Shown: piece by piece, positions 45,664 through 52,967 of the stretch
Layout of the letters: each line of letters starts with the position of its first letter
How positions within the stretch are numbered: the first letter of the stretch is position 1
NCBI GenBank assembly: GCA_963710665.1
Contig: CAVQBC010000003.1
Coordinates: forward strand, 434,001-498,000
Source: CAVQBC01 sp963710665
Lineage (GTDB): Bacteria > Actinomycetota > Thermoleophilia > Solirubrobacterales > Solirubrobacteraceae
Reading direction: 5' to 3'
Length of the DNA stretch: 64,000 nucleotides
Translations under genes and position numbers: made by a program
The notes under the pieces: generated by a model
The model's input: only the letters and a program-made list of their open reading frames with translations
Databases searched by the model: none
Told to the model about the DNA's origin: nothing

Positions 45664-47008
45664 GCCCGAGCTCCGTGACCGGGGCCTCGCCGTACATCCA
45701 CTCGCGCGCGATGCGGTGGAAGTTCGCCCGTACCCGCAGCTGCGAGAGGACGGCGAGGGTGAGCATCTCCACGCGCCGCCCGAACAGGTGGTCGGCGGGC
45801 AGCGTCTCGTGGCGCAGCTGCCCGAAGTGCGGCGAGCGGGGATCCGACATGTCGATCATGACCTGGGTCGCGATCTCCGGCGAGAGCTCGATGTCCTCGT
45901 CGAGCAGGTACCACCAGGTGGCGTCGCGGAACTGGGCGAGCAGCTTGTCCGGGCGGAAGCGCTCGGGGTGGCGGAGGAAGCCCGTCTCGCTCCAGATCTG
46001 GTGCAGCCGCTCGCCGTCGCCCTCCGCGCCGGCCCGCTGGCATTCGAGCTCGAGCTCGATCAGCTCCTTGGGCATGACCTTGAACAGGCCGAAGTCGAGG
46101 AACGCGACGCGGCCGTCGCCCATCAGGAGGAAGTTGCCGGGGTGCGGGTCGCCGGAGAACTGGTGGTGGCGGTACATGCAGCCGAAGAAGAAGCGGAAGA
46201 TCACCTCGCCCACGCGGTCGCGCACGTCCTGGCCCATCTCCTTGACCGCCTCGAAGCGCGCGCCCTCGATGTACTCCGAGACGAGGACCCGCTCGCGCGA
46301 GAGCTCGGTGACCACCCCCGGCACCACGATGAACGGGTGGTCGCGGAAGATGCGGGCGAGCGACCGCTGGTTCTGGGCCTCGAGCTCGTAGTCGAGCTCG
46401 TCGCCGATGCGCTCGCGGACCTCCTCGGCCGTGGCCTTGACGTCGAGCCCCGGCGCGACGCGCTTCATGAGCCGCAGGATCATCCCCAGGTTCTGCATGT
46501 CGGCGCGAACGGCCTGGGCGACCCCCGGGTACTGGACCTTGACCGCCACCTCGCCGCCGTCGTGCAGCGTGGCCCGGTAGACCTGGCCGATCGAGGCGGC
46601 GGCGATCGGGTCCTCGTCGAACTCGGCGAACGCCTCGCCGAGCGGCGCCTCGATCTCGGACTCGATCACCTTGCGCATGTCGTTGAAGCGCACCTTGGGG
46701 GCCGCGTCGCGCAGCTCGCCGAGCTTGCGCTGGAACTCCTCGCGGTGCTCCTCGGGCACGAGGCCGACGTCGAGGAACGAGAGCACCTGCCCCAGCTTCA
46801 TCGCCGCGCCCTTCATGGTCCCCAGCGCGGCGACGATCTGCTCCGCCGCCTCCATCTGGCGCCGCTCGAGCGCCACCTGGCTGTCGCGGTCCGAGCGCCC
46901 GAGGTTGGCGGTGTGGGTCCCGAGCTGCTTGGCGGCCTGCCCGGCGGCGAGCCCGGTCACGCGCGCCGTCCGGGACAGGCGGGACTTGGGAATCCGGTCC
47001 TTGGGCAT
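45626..47008 (-). CDS. ABC1/AarF (UbiB)-family atypical kinase
   Basis: Protein of 460 aa. The family KxGQ motif is in 'MKLGQVLSFLD'. The altered P-loop is 'AAASIGQVYRA', the ATP lysine is in 'VAVKVQYPG', and 'GDPHPGNF' and 'FLDFGLF' give the catalytic loop and DFG. Members support isoprenoid-quinone or lipid metabolism. TACCGT lies 9 nt upstream of the ATG. It is cotranscribed with the DedA-like membrane protein. Confidence 0.93.
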   Translation of the reverse strand: MPKDRIPKSRLSRTARVTGLAAGQAAKQLGTHTANLGRSDRDSQVALERRQMEAAEQIVAALGTMKGAAMKLGQVLSFLDVGLVPEEHREEFQRKLGELRDAAPKVRFNDMRKVIESEIEAPLGEAFAEFDEDPIAAASIGQVYRATLHDGGEVAVKVQYPGVAQAVRADMQNLGMILRLMKRVAPGLDVKATAEEVRERIGDELDYELEAQNQRSLARIFRDHPFIVVPGVVTELSRERVLVSEYIEGARFEAVKEMGQDVRDRVGEVIFRFFFGCMYRHHQFSGDPHPGNFLLMGDGRVAFLDFGLFKVMPKELIELELECQRAGAEGDGERLHQIWSETGFLRHPERFRPDKLLAQFRDATWWYLLDEDIELSPEIATQVMIDMSDPRSPHFGQLRHETLPADHLFGRRVEMLTLAVLSQLRVRANFHRIAREWMYGEAPVTELGREEAAFYDGARP

Positions 47009-47057
47009 CCCGGAGCAACGGTACCGGCGCGCCGGGGGCCCCGGCGGTGACCGGCGC

Positions 47058-47954
47058 CTACGGGGTCGGCACCGGGCTCGGCGCCGGCGTCGCGCCCTCC
47101 GGGGGCGCCGCGCCGGGGGCGGGCGCCACGCTCGGGGTGGGCGTGACCGACGGCGTCGGCGTCGGGGTGGCCTCGTCCTGCGGGGTCTTCTCCGGCGTCG
47201 CGCTCGGCGTCGGGGTCTTCTCGTCGGCGGGGGTCTTCTCCTCCTTGGGCTCGTCCTTGCGCTCGGAGTCCCTCGAGGAGCTGCTGCGCGTGAACGTCGT
47301 GCCGTTGGAGCCGCCGCCGAGCGACTTGCCGAACACCGTGAGCTCGGTGAGCGTGATGGTGGCGACCGCGATCACCGCCGCGGCCAGGCCGGTGACGAGC
47401 CCGAGCTTGATGGCGCGGTTGCGCCGGCTGGTGTTCGCCGCCTGCACCCGCTCCTGGGCGCGCCGGCCGGTGGCGGCCGCCGGACGGACGGGGGGCTCCC
47501 GCCGCGCCGGCGGGACGTCCCGCGGGGACGGGTCCCTGGGCCGCCCGGCCGGGGACGGGTCCCTGGGCCGCCCGCGGGCGCCGGAGAGCTCGTCCCAGCC
47601 CTCGGGATGGATCGGGTCGAAGTCCTCCGTCGGCTCGCGGCGGGCGCGGGCGGTGCGCGGCGGCTCCGGGTCGTCGAGCGTGCTCCGGCGCGCGGCGGGA
47701 GCCGGGGCCACGGCGCTGATCTTGCGCCCGACCTGGCCCACGGTGGCGGCGGGCCGCGCCAGCAGCTCGCGGGCGATCGCGACGATCACCGGCGTCATCG
47801 CGGTGGCGATCAGCGTGCCGTTGCGCCAGAACTGCGAGACGATCAGCGCCGCCGCCATGGACGACAGCGCGGCGATGATCAGGTCCTTCAGCGCGAGGCC
47901 GGTCGTGGCCTCCTTCTCCTCTTTCTCGATGTGCCGGGGGGTCCTCGTGCTCAT
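47058..47954 (-). CDS. Membrane protein with two helices and a Pro/Thr-rich C-terminal tail
   Basis: Protein of 298 aa from the ATG at 47954; a GTG 12 nt further upstream is possible. 'TTGLALKDLIIAALSSMAAA' and 'GTLIATAMTPVIVAIARELL' form an N-terminal hairpin of helices. A basic Pro/Arg linker with a duplicated 'GRPRDPSP' follows, then a third helix ('LGLVTGLAAAVIAVATITL') and a low-complexity extracellular-looking tail of Pro, Thr, Glu and Ser. It is probably a surface-exposed stalk protein. No catalytic domain. Confidence 0.72.
   Translation of the reverse strand: MSTRTPRHIEKEEKEATTGLALKDLIIAALSSMAAALIVSQFWRNGTLIATAMTPVIVAIARELLARPAATVGQVGRKISAVAPAPAARRSTLDDPEPPRTARARREPTEDFDPIHPEGWDELSGARGRPRDPSPAGRPRDPSPRDVPPARREPPVRPAAATGRRAQERVQAANTSRRNRAIKLGLVTGLAAAVIAVATITLTELTVFGKSLGGGSNGTTFTRSSSSRDSERKDEPKEEKTPADEKTPTPSATPEKTPQDEATPTPTPSVTPTPSVAPAPGAAPPEGATPAPSPVPTP
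47524..47574. repeat. Short in-frame direct repeat
   Basis: A 24-bp unit beginning GGGGACGGGTCCC occurs twice, offset by 27 bp. It encodes the duplicated 'GRPRDPSP' in the membrane protein. Replication slippage is the likely origin. Confidence 0.7.
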
Positions 47955-47986
47955 GGGGGCTCCCACGCTAGCGACTGGGCTCCGCG

Positions 47987-48733
47987 CTACCCGCCGCGCT
48001 CGACCTGCGAGCCGGGGACGATGTCGTCACTGCCGTCGGGCCAGCGCACCCACGCCTTGTAGCCGCCATCGTAGTCGTCCCCGAGCAGGACGAGCGTCGC
48101 CGAGCGGCCCATGGCCGTGCACGGCTCGCCGCCCTCCTCGTCCACGCCGCGCCAGATCCGCACGAAGGAATTGGACTCGAGCTCGTCGCCGACCGTGGTC
48201 GGGTCGGTGTGTCCCGGGCGGATCGTGGTCTCGGGCGGCAGGGCCAGCAGCACGTCGAGGATCGAGTGCTTGAGATCCTCGTAGCCCGTGCTGCCCGGCG
48301 CGCGCACGCCGCCGACCGAGTTCTTGAACAGCGTGTCGCCCGTGAACACCTCGCGGTCGTCGACGACCAGCGAGAGCATGCCCGCGGTGTGGCCCGGCGT
48401 ATGCAGCGCCCGCACCTTCAGCCCGCCGATGTCGAGCTCGTCGCCGGGGTTCAGATCACCCGTGGCGCCGGGGACCTCGTCGCGCTCCGCCGGGTGGATC
48501 AGGACCTGCGCGTCCGGCCAGCGCCGCTTGGCGGCGTCGAGCTCCGCGACGTGGTCGTGATGGTGGTGCGTGAGGAGGACGTGCGTGACCTCCAGCCCCT
48601 GCTCGTCGGCCTTCTCCAGCAGCGGCTCGAGAGGCCCGCCGGCGTCCACGAGAAAGGCGTCGCCGCCCGGTTCGGCCGCCACGAGATAGGTGTTGGACAG
48701 CCACTGGGGAGACATCGAGCGCTCGATGATCAT
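47987..48733 (-). CDS. Metallo-beta-lactamase-fold hydrolase (glyoxalase II-like)
   Basis: Protein of 248 aa. 'LLTHHHHDHVAEL' is the zinc motif, with 'LHTPGHTAGML' and 'VFTGDTLF' completing both metal sites, as in glyoxalase II and persulfide dioxygenase relatives. A C-terminal segment ('TLVLLGDDYDGGYKAWVRW') of about 40 residues is extra. The ATG has TAGCGT (48742-48747) 8 nt upstream. A glyoxalase I-like gene is divergent next to it, which suggests shared aldehyde detoxification. Confidence 0.86.
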   Translation of the reverse strand: MIIERSMSPQWLSNTYLVAAEPGGDAFLVDAGGPLEPLLEKADEQGLEVTHVLLTHHHHDHVAELDAAKRRWPDAQVLIHPAERDEVPGATGDLNPGDELDIGGLKVRALHTPGHTAGMLSLVVDDREVFTGDTLFKNSVGGVRAPGSTGYEDLKHSILDVLLALPPETTIRPGHTDPTTVGDELESNSFVRIWRGVDEEGGEPCTAMGRSATLVLLGDDYDGGYKAWVRWPDGSDDIVPGSQVERGG

Positions 48734-48796
48734 GGGCGTCCACGCTAGCGGGTAGCCTCCGGCCCGCGCGCTCTCCCGACCACCCCAGGTGACCGC

Positions 48797-49168
48797 ATGG
48801 AACTGATCCACACCTGCTACCGCATCGGCGACATCGACCGCTCGGTCGCCTTCTACGAGGCGCTCGGGTTCGAGGAGCGTCGCCGCATGCCGATCCGCGA
48901 CGAGGCGATCAACGTCTTCATGGGCCTGCCCGGCGACGGCGACCGCCTCGAGCTGACCTACAACCACGGCGTCGACAGCTACGAGCTCGGTACCGGCTAC
49001 AACCACATCGCGCTGACCGTCGACGATCTCGACCGGACGCTGTCCGGCCTGTCCGGCCAGGGGATCGAGCCCGAGAAGCCGCCGTACCGCGTGCGCGAGG
49101 GCGGCTCCCGGATCTGCTTCGTGCGCGATCCGGACGGCTACCGGGTCGAGCTGATCGAGCGCTCCTAG
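48797..49168 (+). CDS. Glyoxalase I-like VOC protein (lactoylglutathione lyase family)
   Basis: Protein of 123 aa. 'IHTCYRIGDIDRSVAFYEAL', 'LELTYNHG', 'GYNHIALTV' and a C-terminal 'YRVELIE' give the His/Glu metal ligands of glyoxalase I. Actinobacteria lack glutathione, so the thiol cofactor would differ (for example mycothiol) or the substrate is another. It is divergent from a glyoxalase II-like gene. Confidence 0.85.
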   Translation: MELIHTCYRIGDIDRSVAFYEALGFEERRRMPIRDEAINVFMGLPGDGDRLELTYNHGVDSYELGTGYNHIALTVDDLDRTLSGLSGQGIEPEKPPYRVREGGSRICFVRDPDGYRVELIERS

Positions 49169-49186
49169 GCGCGGGGCGCCGCGTCC

Positions 49187-50722
49187 GTGGCACCGTCGGA
49201 CGAGGCGCCCGAGCGGCTCGCGGTCATCGACCTCGGGTCGAACTCGTTCCGGCTCGTCGTGTTCTCGTGGGTGCCGGGCGGCTGGTGGAAGCGCACGGAC
49301 GAGATCTTCGAGGCGGTGCGCATCGGCGAGGGGCTCGAGACGACCGGGATCCTCCAGCCCGAGCCGATGGAGCGCGCGCTCGAGACGATCGAGCTCTACG
49401 CGCACTTCTGCCGCGCGACGGGGATCGACCACGTCCGGCCGGTCGCCACCTCGGCGATCCGCGACGCCGCCAACCAGGGCGAGTTCCTGCAGCGCGCGCA
49501 CGAGCGCTCGGGCCTCGAGGTCGAGGTGCTCCCGCGCGACGAGGAGGCCCGCTACGGCTACCTCGCGGCCGTGAACTCGACGACGCTCGCCGACGGCGTG
49601 GCGCTCGACCTCGGCGGCGGGTCCATGCAGCTCACGCGGGTCGCGGGCCGGCTCGCGGTCGACATGCAGTCGTGGCCGATGGGCGCGGTGCGCATGACCG
49701 AGCGCTTCCTGCCCGACGGGCCGGCCAAGCCCAAGCGCCTCAAGACGCTGCGCGCGTACGTGCGCGACGAGCTCGCGAGCGTCCCCTGGCTCGAGGGGGC
49801 GGGGAGCAGCGGCGGGCGGATCGCCGGGATCGGCGGCACGGTGCGCAACCTCGCGGCGGCGGCGCAGCTCGCGGCCGATCTCCCGTCCTACGGCGTGCAG
49901 GGCTTCCGGCTGGAGCGCGAGGCGCTCGGCGAGCTGGTGGAGCGCCTGGCCGCCGTGCCTCCGGATGAGCGGGGGCGCATCCCCGGCATCAAGCCCGAGC
50001 GCGGCGACCTCATCCTGGCCGGCGCGGTGGTCATCCAGGCGGTGATGGAGGCCGGCGGGTTCGACGAGCTGGAGGCCTCCGAGGCCGGCCTGCGCGAGGG
50101 CGTCTTCTACTCGACGCTGCTCGCCGGCGCCGACCCGCCGCTGTTCGAGGACGTCCGCCACGCCGCGGTGCTCAACCTGGCCGGCCAGTACCACGCCGAC
50201 TGGGCCCACACCGCGCACGTCGCGTGGCTGACGCTCGACATCTGGGACGCGCTCGGCCGCGCCGGCGCCCACGCCGCCGACCCCGCCGAGCGCGAGCTCC
50301 TGTGGGCCGCGGCGATGGTGCACGACATCGGGATGACGATCGACTACGACGACCACCACAAGCACTCGCGCTACCTGGTGCTCAACGCGAGCCTCCCGGG
50401 GTTCTCAACGCGCGAGGCCGCGCTGATCGGCCAGATCGTGCGCTACCACCGCAAGGGCAACCCGGGGCTGGGCGAGTTCGCGCGGCTGGCGCGCCCCGGC
50501 GACGAGGCGCTGCTGGTGCGCTGCGCGGCGGTGCTGCGGGTGGCCGAGCAGCTCGAGCGCTCGCGCGACCAGACCGTGCGCGGGGTCGACGTCGCGGTCA
50601 ACGGCGACGTCCTGCTGCGACTGCACAGCGGCGAGGACACGAGCGTCGCGCGCTGGGCCGCCCAGCGCCAGGCCGAGGTGTTCCGGCGGGCGTTCGGGCG
50701 CGAGCTCGTCGTCAGCGACTGA
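49187..50722 (+). CDS. Ppx/GppA exopolyphosphatase-family protein
   Basis: Protein of 511 aa from a GTG. The actin-like ATPase-fold domain opens with 'AVIDLGSNSFRLVV' and contains 'ALDLGGGSMQLTRV' and 'GIGGTVRNLAAAA'. The C-terminal HD domain has 'AAMVHDIGMTIDYDDHHKHS'. It hydrolyses polyphosphate and/or pppGpp. It starts 18 bp after the VOC gene and may share its transcript. Confidence 0.92.
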   Translation: MAPSDEAPERLAVIDLGSNSFRLVVFSWVPGGWWKRTDEIFEAVRIGEGLETTGILQPEPMERALETIELYAHFCRATGIDHVRPVATSAIRDAANQGEFLQRAHERSGLEVEVLPRDEEARYGYLAAVNSTTLADGVALDLGGGSMQLTRVAGRLAVDMQSWPMGAVRMTERFLPDGPAKPKRLKTLRAYVRDELASVPWLEGAGSSGGRIAGIGGTVRNLAAAAQLAADLPSYGVQGFRLEREALGELVERLAAVPPDERGRIPGIKPERGDLILAGAVVIQAVMEAGGFDELEASEAGLREGVFYSTLLAGADPPLFEDVRHAAVLNLAGQYHADWAHTAHVAWLTLDIWDALGRAGAHAADPAERELLWAAAMVHDIGMTIDYDDHHKHSRYLVLNASLPGFSTREAALIGQIVRYHRKGNPGLGEFARLARPGDEALLVRCAAVLRVAEQLERSRDQTVRGVDVAVNGDVLLRLHSGEDTSVARWAAQRQAEVFRRAFGRELVVSD

Positions 50723-50744
50723 AACCTGCCCGCCCACCCGCTGC

Positions 50745-50750
50745 CAGACT
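50745..50750 (+). promoter_or_regulatory. -10-like CAGACT, probable leaderless start
   Basis: CAGACT is followed by 8 nt and the ATG at 50759. Confidence 0.4.
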
Positions 50751-50758
50751 GGGAGCCG

Positions 50759-51556
50759 ATGGCGCCCGTCCCCCTCTACGCCGACGCCTTCCCCGAGCGC
50801 CCGGCGCTGGAGGAGGCGCTCTCGCACGCGCTGCTCGACCGCGCGGGCCTGGGCGCGCTGCCCGAGGCGATGCGGCTCGCGGTCCCGGGCTCGCTGGTCT
50901 CCTTCGGGCGCCTCGACGCGCTCGCGCCGGGCTTCCCCGCCGCGGTCGCGGCGGCGCGCGAGCACGGCTACGCCGCCGTGCACCGCCTGGTCGGCGGGCG
51001 CGCGGCCGTCTTCAACGGCACCACGGTCCTGTTCGCCCACGTCGCCGCCGATCCGGAGCCGGCACGGGGGACCCACGACCGCTTCCGCGCGATGTCGGGC
51101 CTCGTGGCCGACGCGCTGCGCGCGCTCGGCGTGGCGGACCCGCGGGTCGGCGAGGTCCCCGGCGAGTACTGCCCCGGCGCCTTCAGCGTCAACGCGGGCG
51201 GACGGCTGAAGCTGGCGGGGATCGCCCAGCGGGTCACCCAGCGCGCCTCGTGCACCCAGGGCGTGCTGGTCGTGACGGGCGCCGCCGAGGTGCGCGCCGT
51301 GCTCGAGCCGGTGTACGCCGAGCTCGGGATCGACTGGGACCCCGACACCACGGGCGCGGTCGAGGACGTCGCGCCGGGCGTCACCGCCGCCGGCGCGGTG
51401 GAGGCGCTGCGGGAGGCGTTCGCGACCCGCCACGAGCTGGTGCCGGCGGAGCTCGACGAGGCCACGCGACAGCGCGCTCACGCGCTGGCGCCCGCGCACG
51501 ACGCGGAGACGCCCGTCGCGCGGGACCCTGGCGCGGAGAAGGTCCTGGGGGCCTAG
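50759..51556 (+). CDS. Lipoate-protein ligase/octanoyltransferase family protein
   Basis: Protein of 265 aa. 'HRLVGGRAAVFNGTTVLF' corresponds to the RRxxGGG loop of the LplA/LipM/LipB fold. 'CPGAFSVNAGGRLKLAGIAQ' carries the conserved lysine in the 'KxxGxxQ' motif. It should attach or transfer lipoyl/octanoyl groups to carrier domains. The lipoylated 2-oxoglutarate dehydrogenase fusion lies 1.4 kb downstream and is a natural substrate. Whether it is a ligase or a transferase is not clear from sequence. Confidence 0.85.
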   Translation: MAPVPLYADAFPERPALEEALSHALLDRAGLGALPEAMRLAVPGSLVSFGRLDALAPGFPAAVAAAREHGYAAVHRLVGGRAAVFNGTTVLFAHVAADPEPARGTHDRFRAMSGLVADALRALGVADPRVGEVPGEYCPGAFSVNAGGRLKLAGIAQRVTQRASCTQGVLVVTGAAEVRAVLEPVYAELGIDWDPDTTGAVEDVAPGVTAAGAVEALREAFATRHELVPAELDEATRQRAHALAPAHDAETPVARDPGAEKVLGA

Positions 51557-51559
51557 CCC

Positions 51560-51874
51560 CTACTCGGACCGGGTCGTGACCAGCTCGCGGTCCGCCGCGA
51601 CGGCCTCGACGGTCTCGACCTCTTCCTCCTCGGTCTTGCCGCCGCCGTCGGGCTCGGCGTCGCAGGTCACGCGCATCATGCCGGTCGCCACGGTCTCGTC
51701 GCCGACGACTGTGAGGCCGCAGATGACGTCGCCGGCGTCCCAGCCGACCCGCTCGATGTCGAACCAGGCCATGTGGACCTCGGTCCCCTTCCCGCCCCAG
51801 GGGCAGGTCTTGTCGTGGACCTCCTTCGCCTTGCACACGGCCTGCATGTTCTTCGCGGAGGCGTCGGTCGACAT
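51560..51874 (-). CDS. Small cysteine-containing conserved hypothetical protein
   Basis: Protein of 104 aa. Four cysteines ('AVCKAKEVHDKTCPWGG', 'DVICGL', 'RVTCDAE') in the first 75 residues could bind a metal or form disulphides. The C-terminal part is acidic. It has no signal peptide. CACAAT (51883-51888) lies 8 nt before the ATG, consistent with a leaderless transcript. Function unknown. Confidence 0.72.
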   Translation of the reverse strand: MSTDASAKNMQAVCKAKEVHDKTCPWGGKGTEVHMAWFDIERVGWDAGDVICGLTVVGDETVATGMMRVTCDAEPDGGGKTEEEEVETVEAVAADRELVTTRSE

Positions 51875-51933
51875 CGCCCGCGATTGTGGCACGCCGGCTC
51901 CGGACCGCGCGGATCGGCCCCCGAGGGGGCGGG

Positions 51934-51939
51934 TACGCT
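51934..51939 (+). promoter_or_regulatory. -10-like TACGCT, leaderless Nudix start
   Basis: TACGCT is followed by 7 nt and the ATG at 51947. Confidence 0.5.
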
Positions 51940-51946
51940 CAGGACG

Positions 51947-52618
51947 ATGTCCTTCTCGCCCGGCATCCTCGCCCGCGGCCCCTGGCCGGCCGACGCCGTG
52001 GGCGTCCGGTGGCGCGAGGACCCCTACGAGCCCGGGCCGGACCGCAACGCCGCCGCCGACCGGGCGATCGCCGCGCTGGAGGACCGCGGCTCGCCGGCCC
52101 ACGACGGGCTCGCGGCCCGCCTGGCGGACTACTCGGAGGCCGACGGGCGGCTCGAGCTCGAGCTGCAGCCCATGCGCTGGTCGCTGCGCCTCCTGCGCGA
52201 CGACGCGTCGGCCTCGTTGTCGGTGCTGTGCGTCGCGCGCGACGCGGACGGACGCTGGCTCGCCGGCCGCCGGGCGAGCTGGGTCGCCACGTGGGCCAAC
52301 CGGTGGGCGCTGGGCGCGGGGGGCGCGGTCGAGGTCGGCGAGAGCCCGGTGACGGCGCTGGAGCGCGAGCTCGAGGAGGAGTGGGCGGTCCGCCCCGCCA
52401 CCCTCGCCGTCGAGGCGCTCGTGTCGCTGCCCAACCGCCTGGTGATGCTGATCGGCCAGGCCTGGCTCCCGGAGGGCGCCGACGTCCACCGCGACGCCGA
52501 GCACGACGCCCACGCGTGGTGGCCGCGCGAGGTCGACGCCTGGCCCGAGGAGGCGGACCCGGCCCTGCGCGAGATGGCGCAGCTGGTCGAGGGCGCCGCG
52601 GGGCCGCTCGCGCGATGA
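51947..52618 (+). CDS. Nudix hydrolase
   Basis: Protein of 223 aa. A full Nudix box spans 'GGAVEVGESPVTALERELEE' and the following E-W (about residues 123-144), matching G-x5-E-x7-REUxEE. The N-terminal 90 residues are an extra domain with an acidic helical profile. Substrate unknown; candidates are nucleotide diphosphate derivatives. It overlaps the next gene by ATGA. Confidence 0.9.
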   Translation: MSFSPGILARGPWPADAVGVRWREDPYEPGPDRNAAADRAIAALEDRGSPAHDGLAARLADYSEADGRLELELQPMRWSLRLLRDDASASLSVLCVARDADGRWLAGRRASWVATWANRWALGAGGAVEVGESPVTALERELEEEWAVRPATLAVEALVSLPNRLVMLIGQAWLPEGADVHRDAEHDAHAWWPREVDAWPEEADPALREMAQLVEGAAGPLAR

Positions 52619-52959
52619 GGCGGCTGGTGGGTGGGCGGGCGGGCACCCTAATCACCTTCCGGCGGCTGAAGATCCTCTCCTTCTGCCACTCGGCGATCTA
52701 CCTCGGGCTGCTGGTGCTGTGGCTCGGCCACGGGCCCGAGGACGTCAAGACGGTGTTCGGCTGGGCGCACGGGATCGGCTGGATCGTGATGTCGCTGCTG
52801 TGCATCCTCGCCGTGCGCCTGCGCGTGATCCCGCTCCCGCTGGCGGTCCTGGTCGCCGTGGTGGGCGGCATCGGACCGTTCGCGGGGACCGCCGGATTCG
52901 TGTTCGAGGAGCGTCGCATGCACCCAGCGGAAGCGCCCGCCGAACGCGGTATGGTCTAG
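52615..52959 (+). CDS. DUF3817 membrane protein
   Basis: Protein of 114 aa with three helices. 'FRRLKILSFCHSAIYLGLL' and 'VFGWAHGIGWIVMSLLCI' match DUF3817, a widespread actinobacterial membrane family of unknown function. It is coupled to the Nudix gene by a 4-nt overlap and ends 8 bp before the dehydrogenase fusion. Confidence 0.85.
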   Translation: MRRLVGGRAGTLITFRRLKILSFCHSAIYLGLLVLWLGHGPEDVKTVFGWAHGIGWIVMSLLCILAVRLRVIPLPLAVLVAVVGGIGPFAGTAGFVFEERRMHPAEAPAERGMV

Positions 52960-52961
52960 AT
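52956..52961 (+). promoter_or_regulatory. -10-like CTAGAT before the dehydrogenase fusion
   Basis: CTAGAT is followed by 6 nt (CCTTCT) and the ATG at 52968, with no ribosome site. It overlaps the stop codon of the DUF3817 gene. Confidence 0.45.
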
Positions 52962-52967
52962 CCTTCT

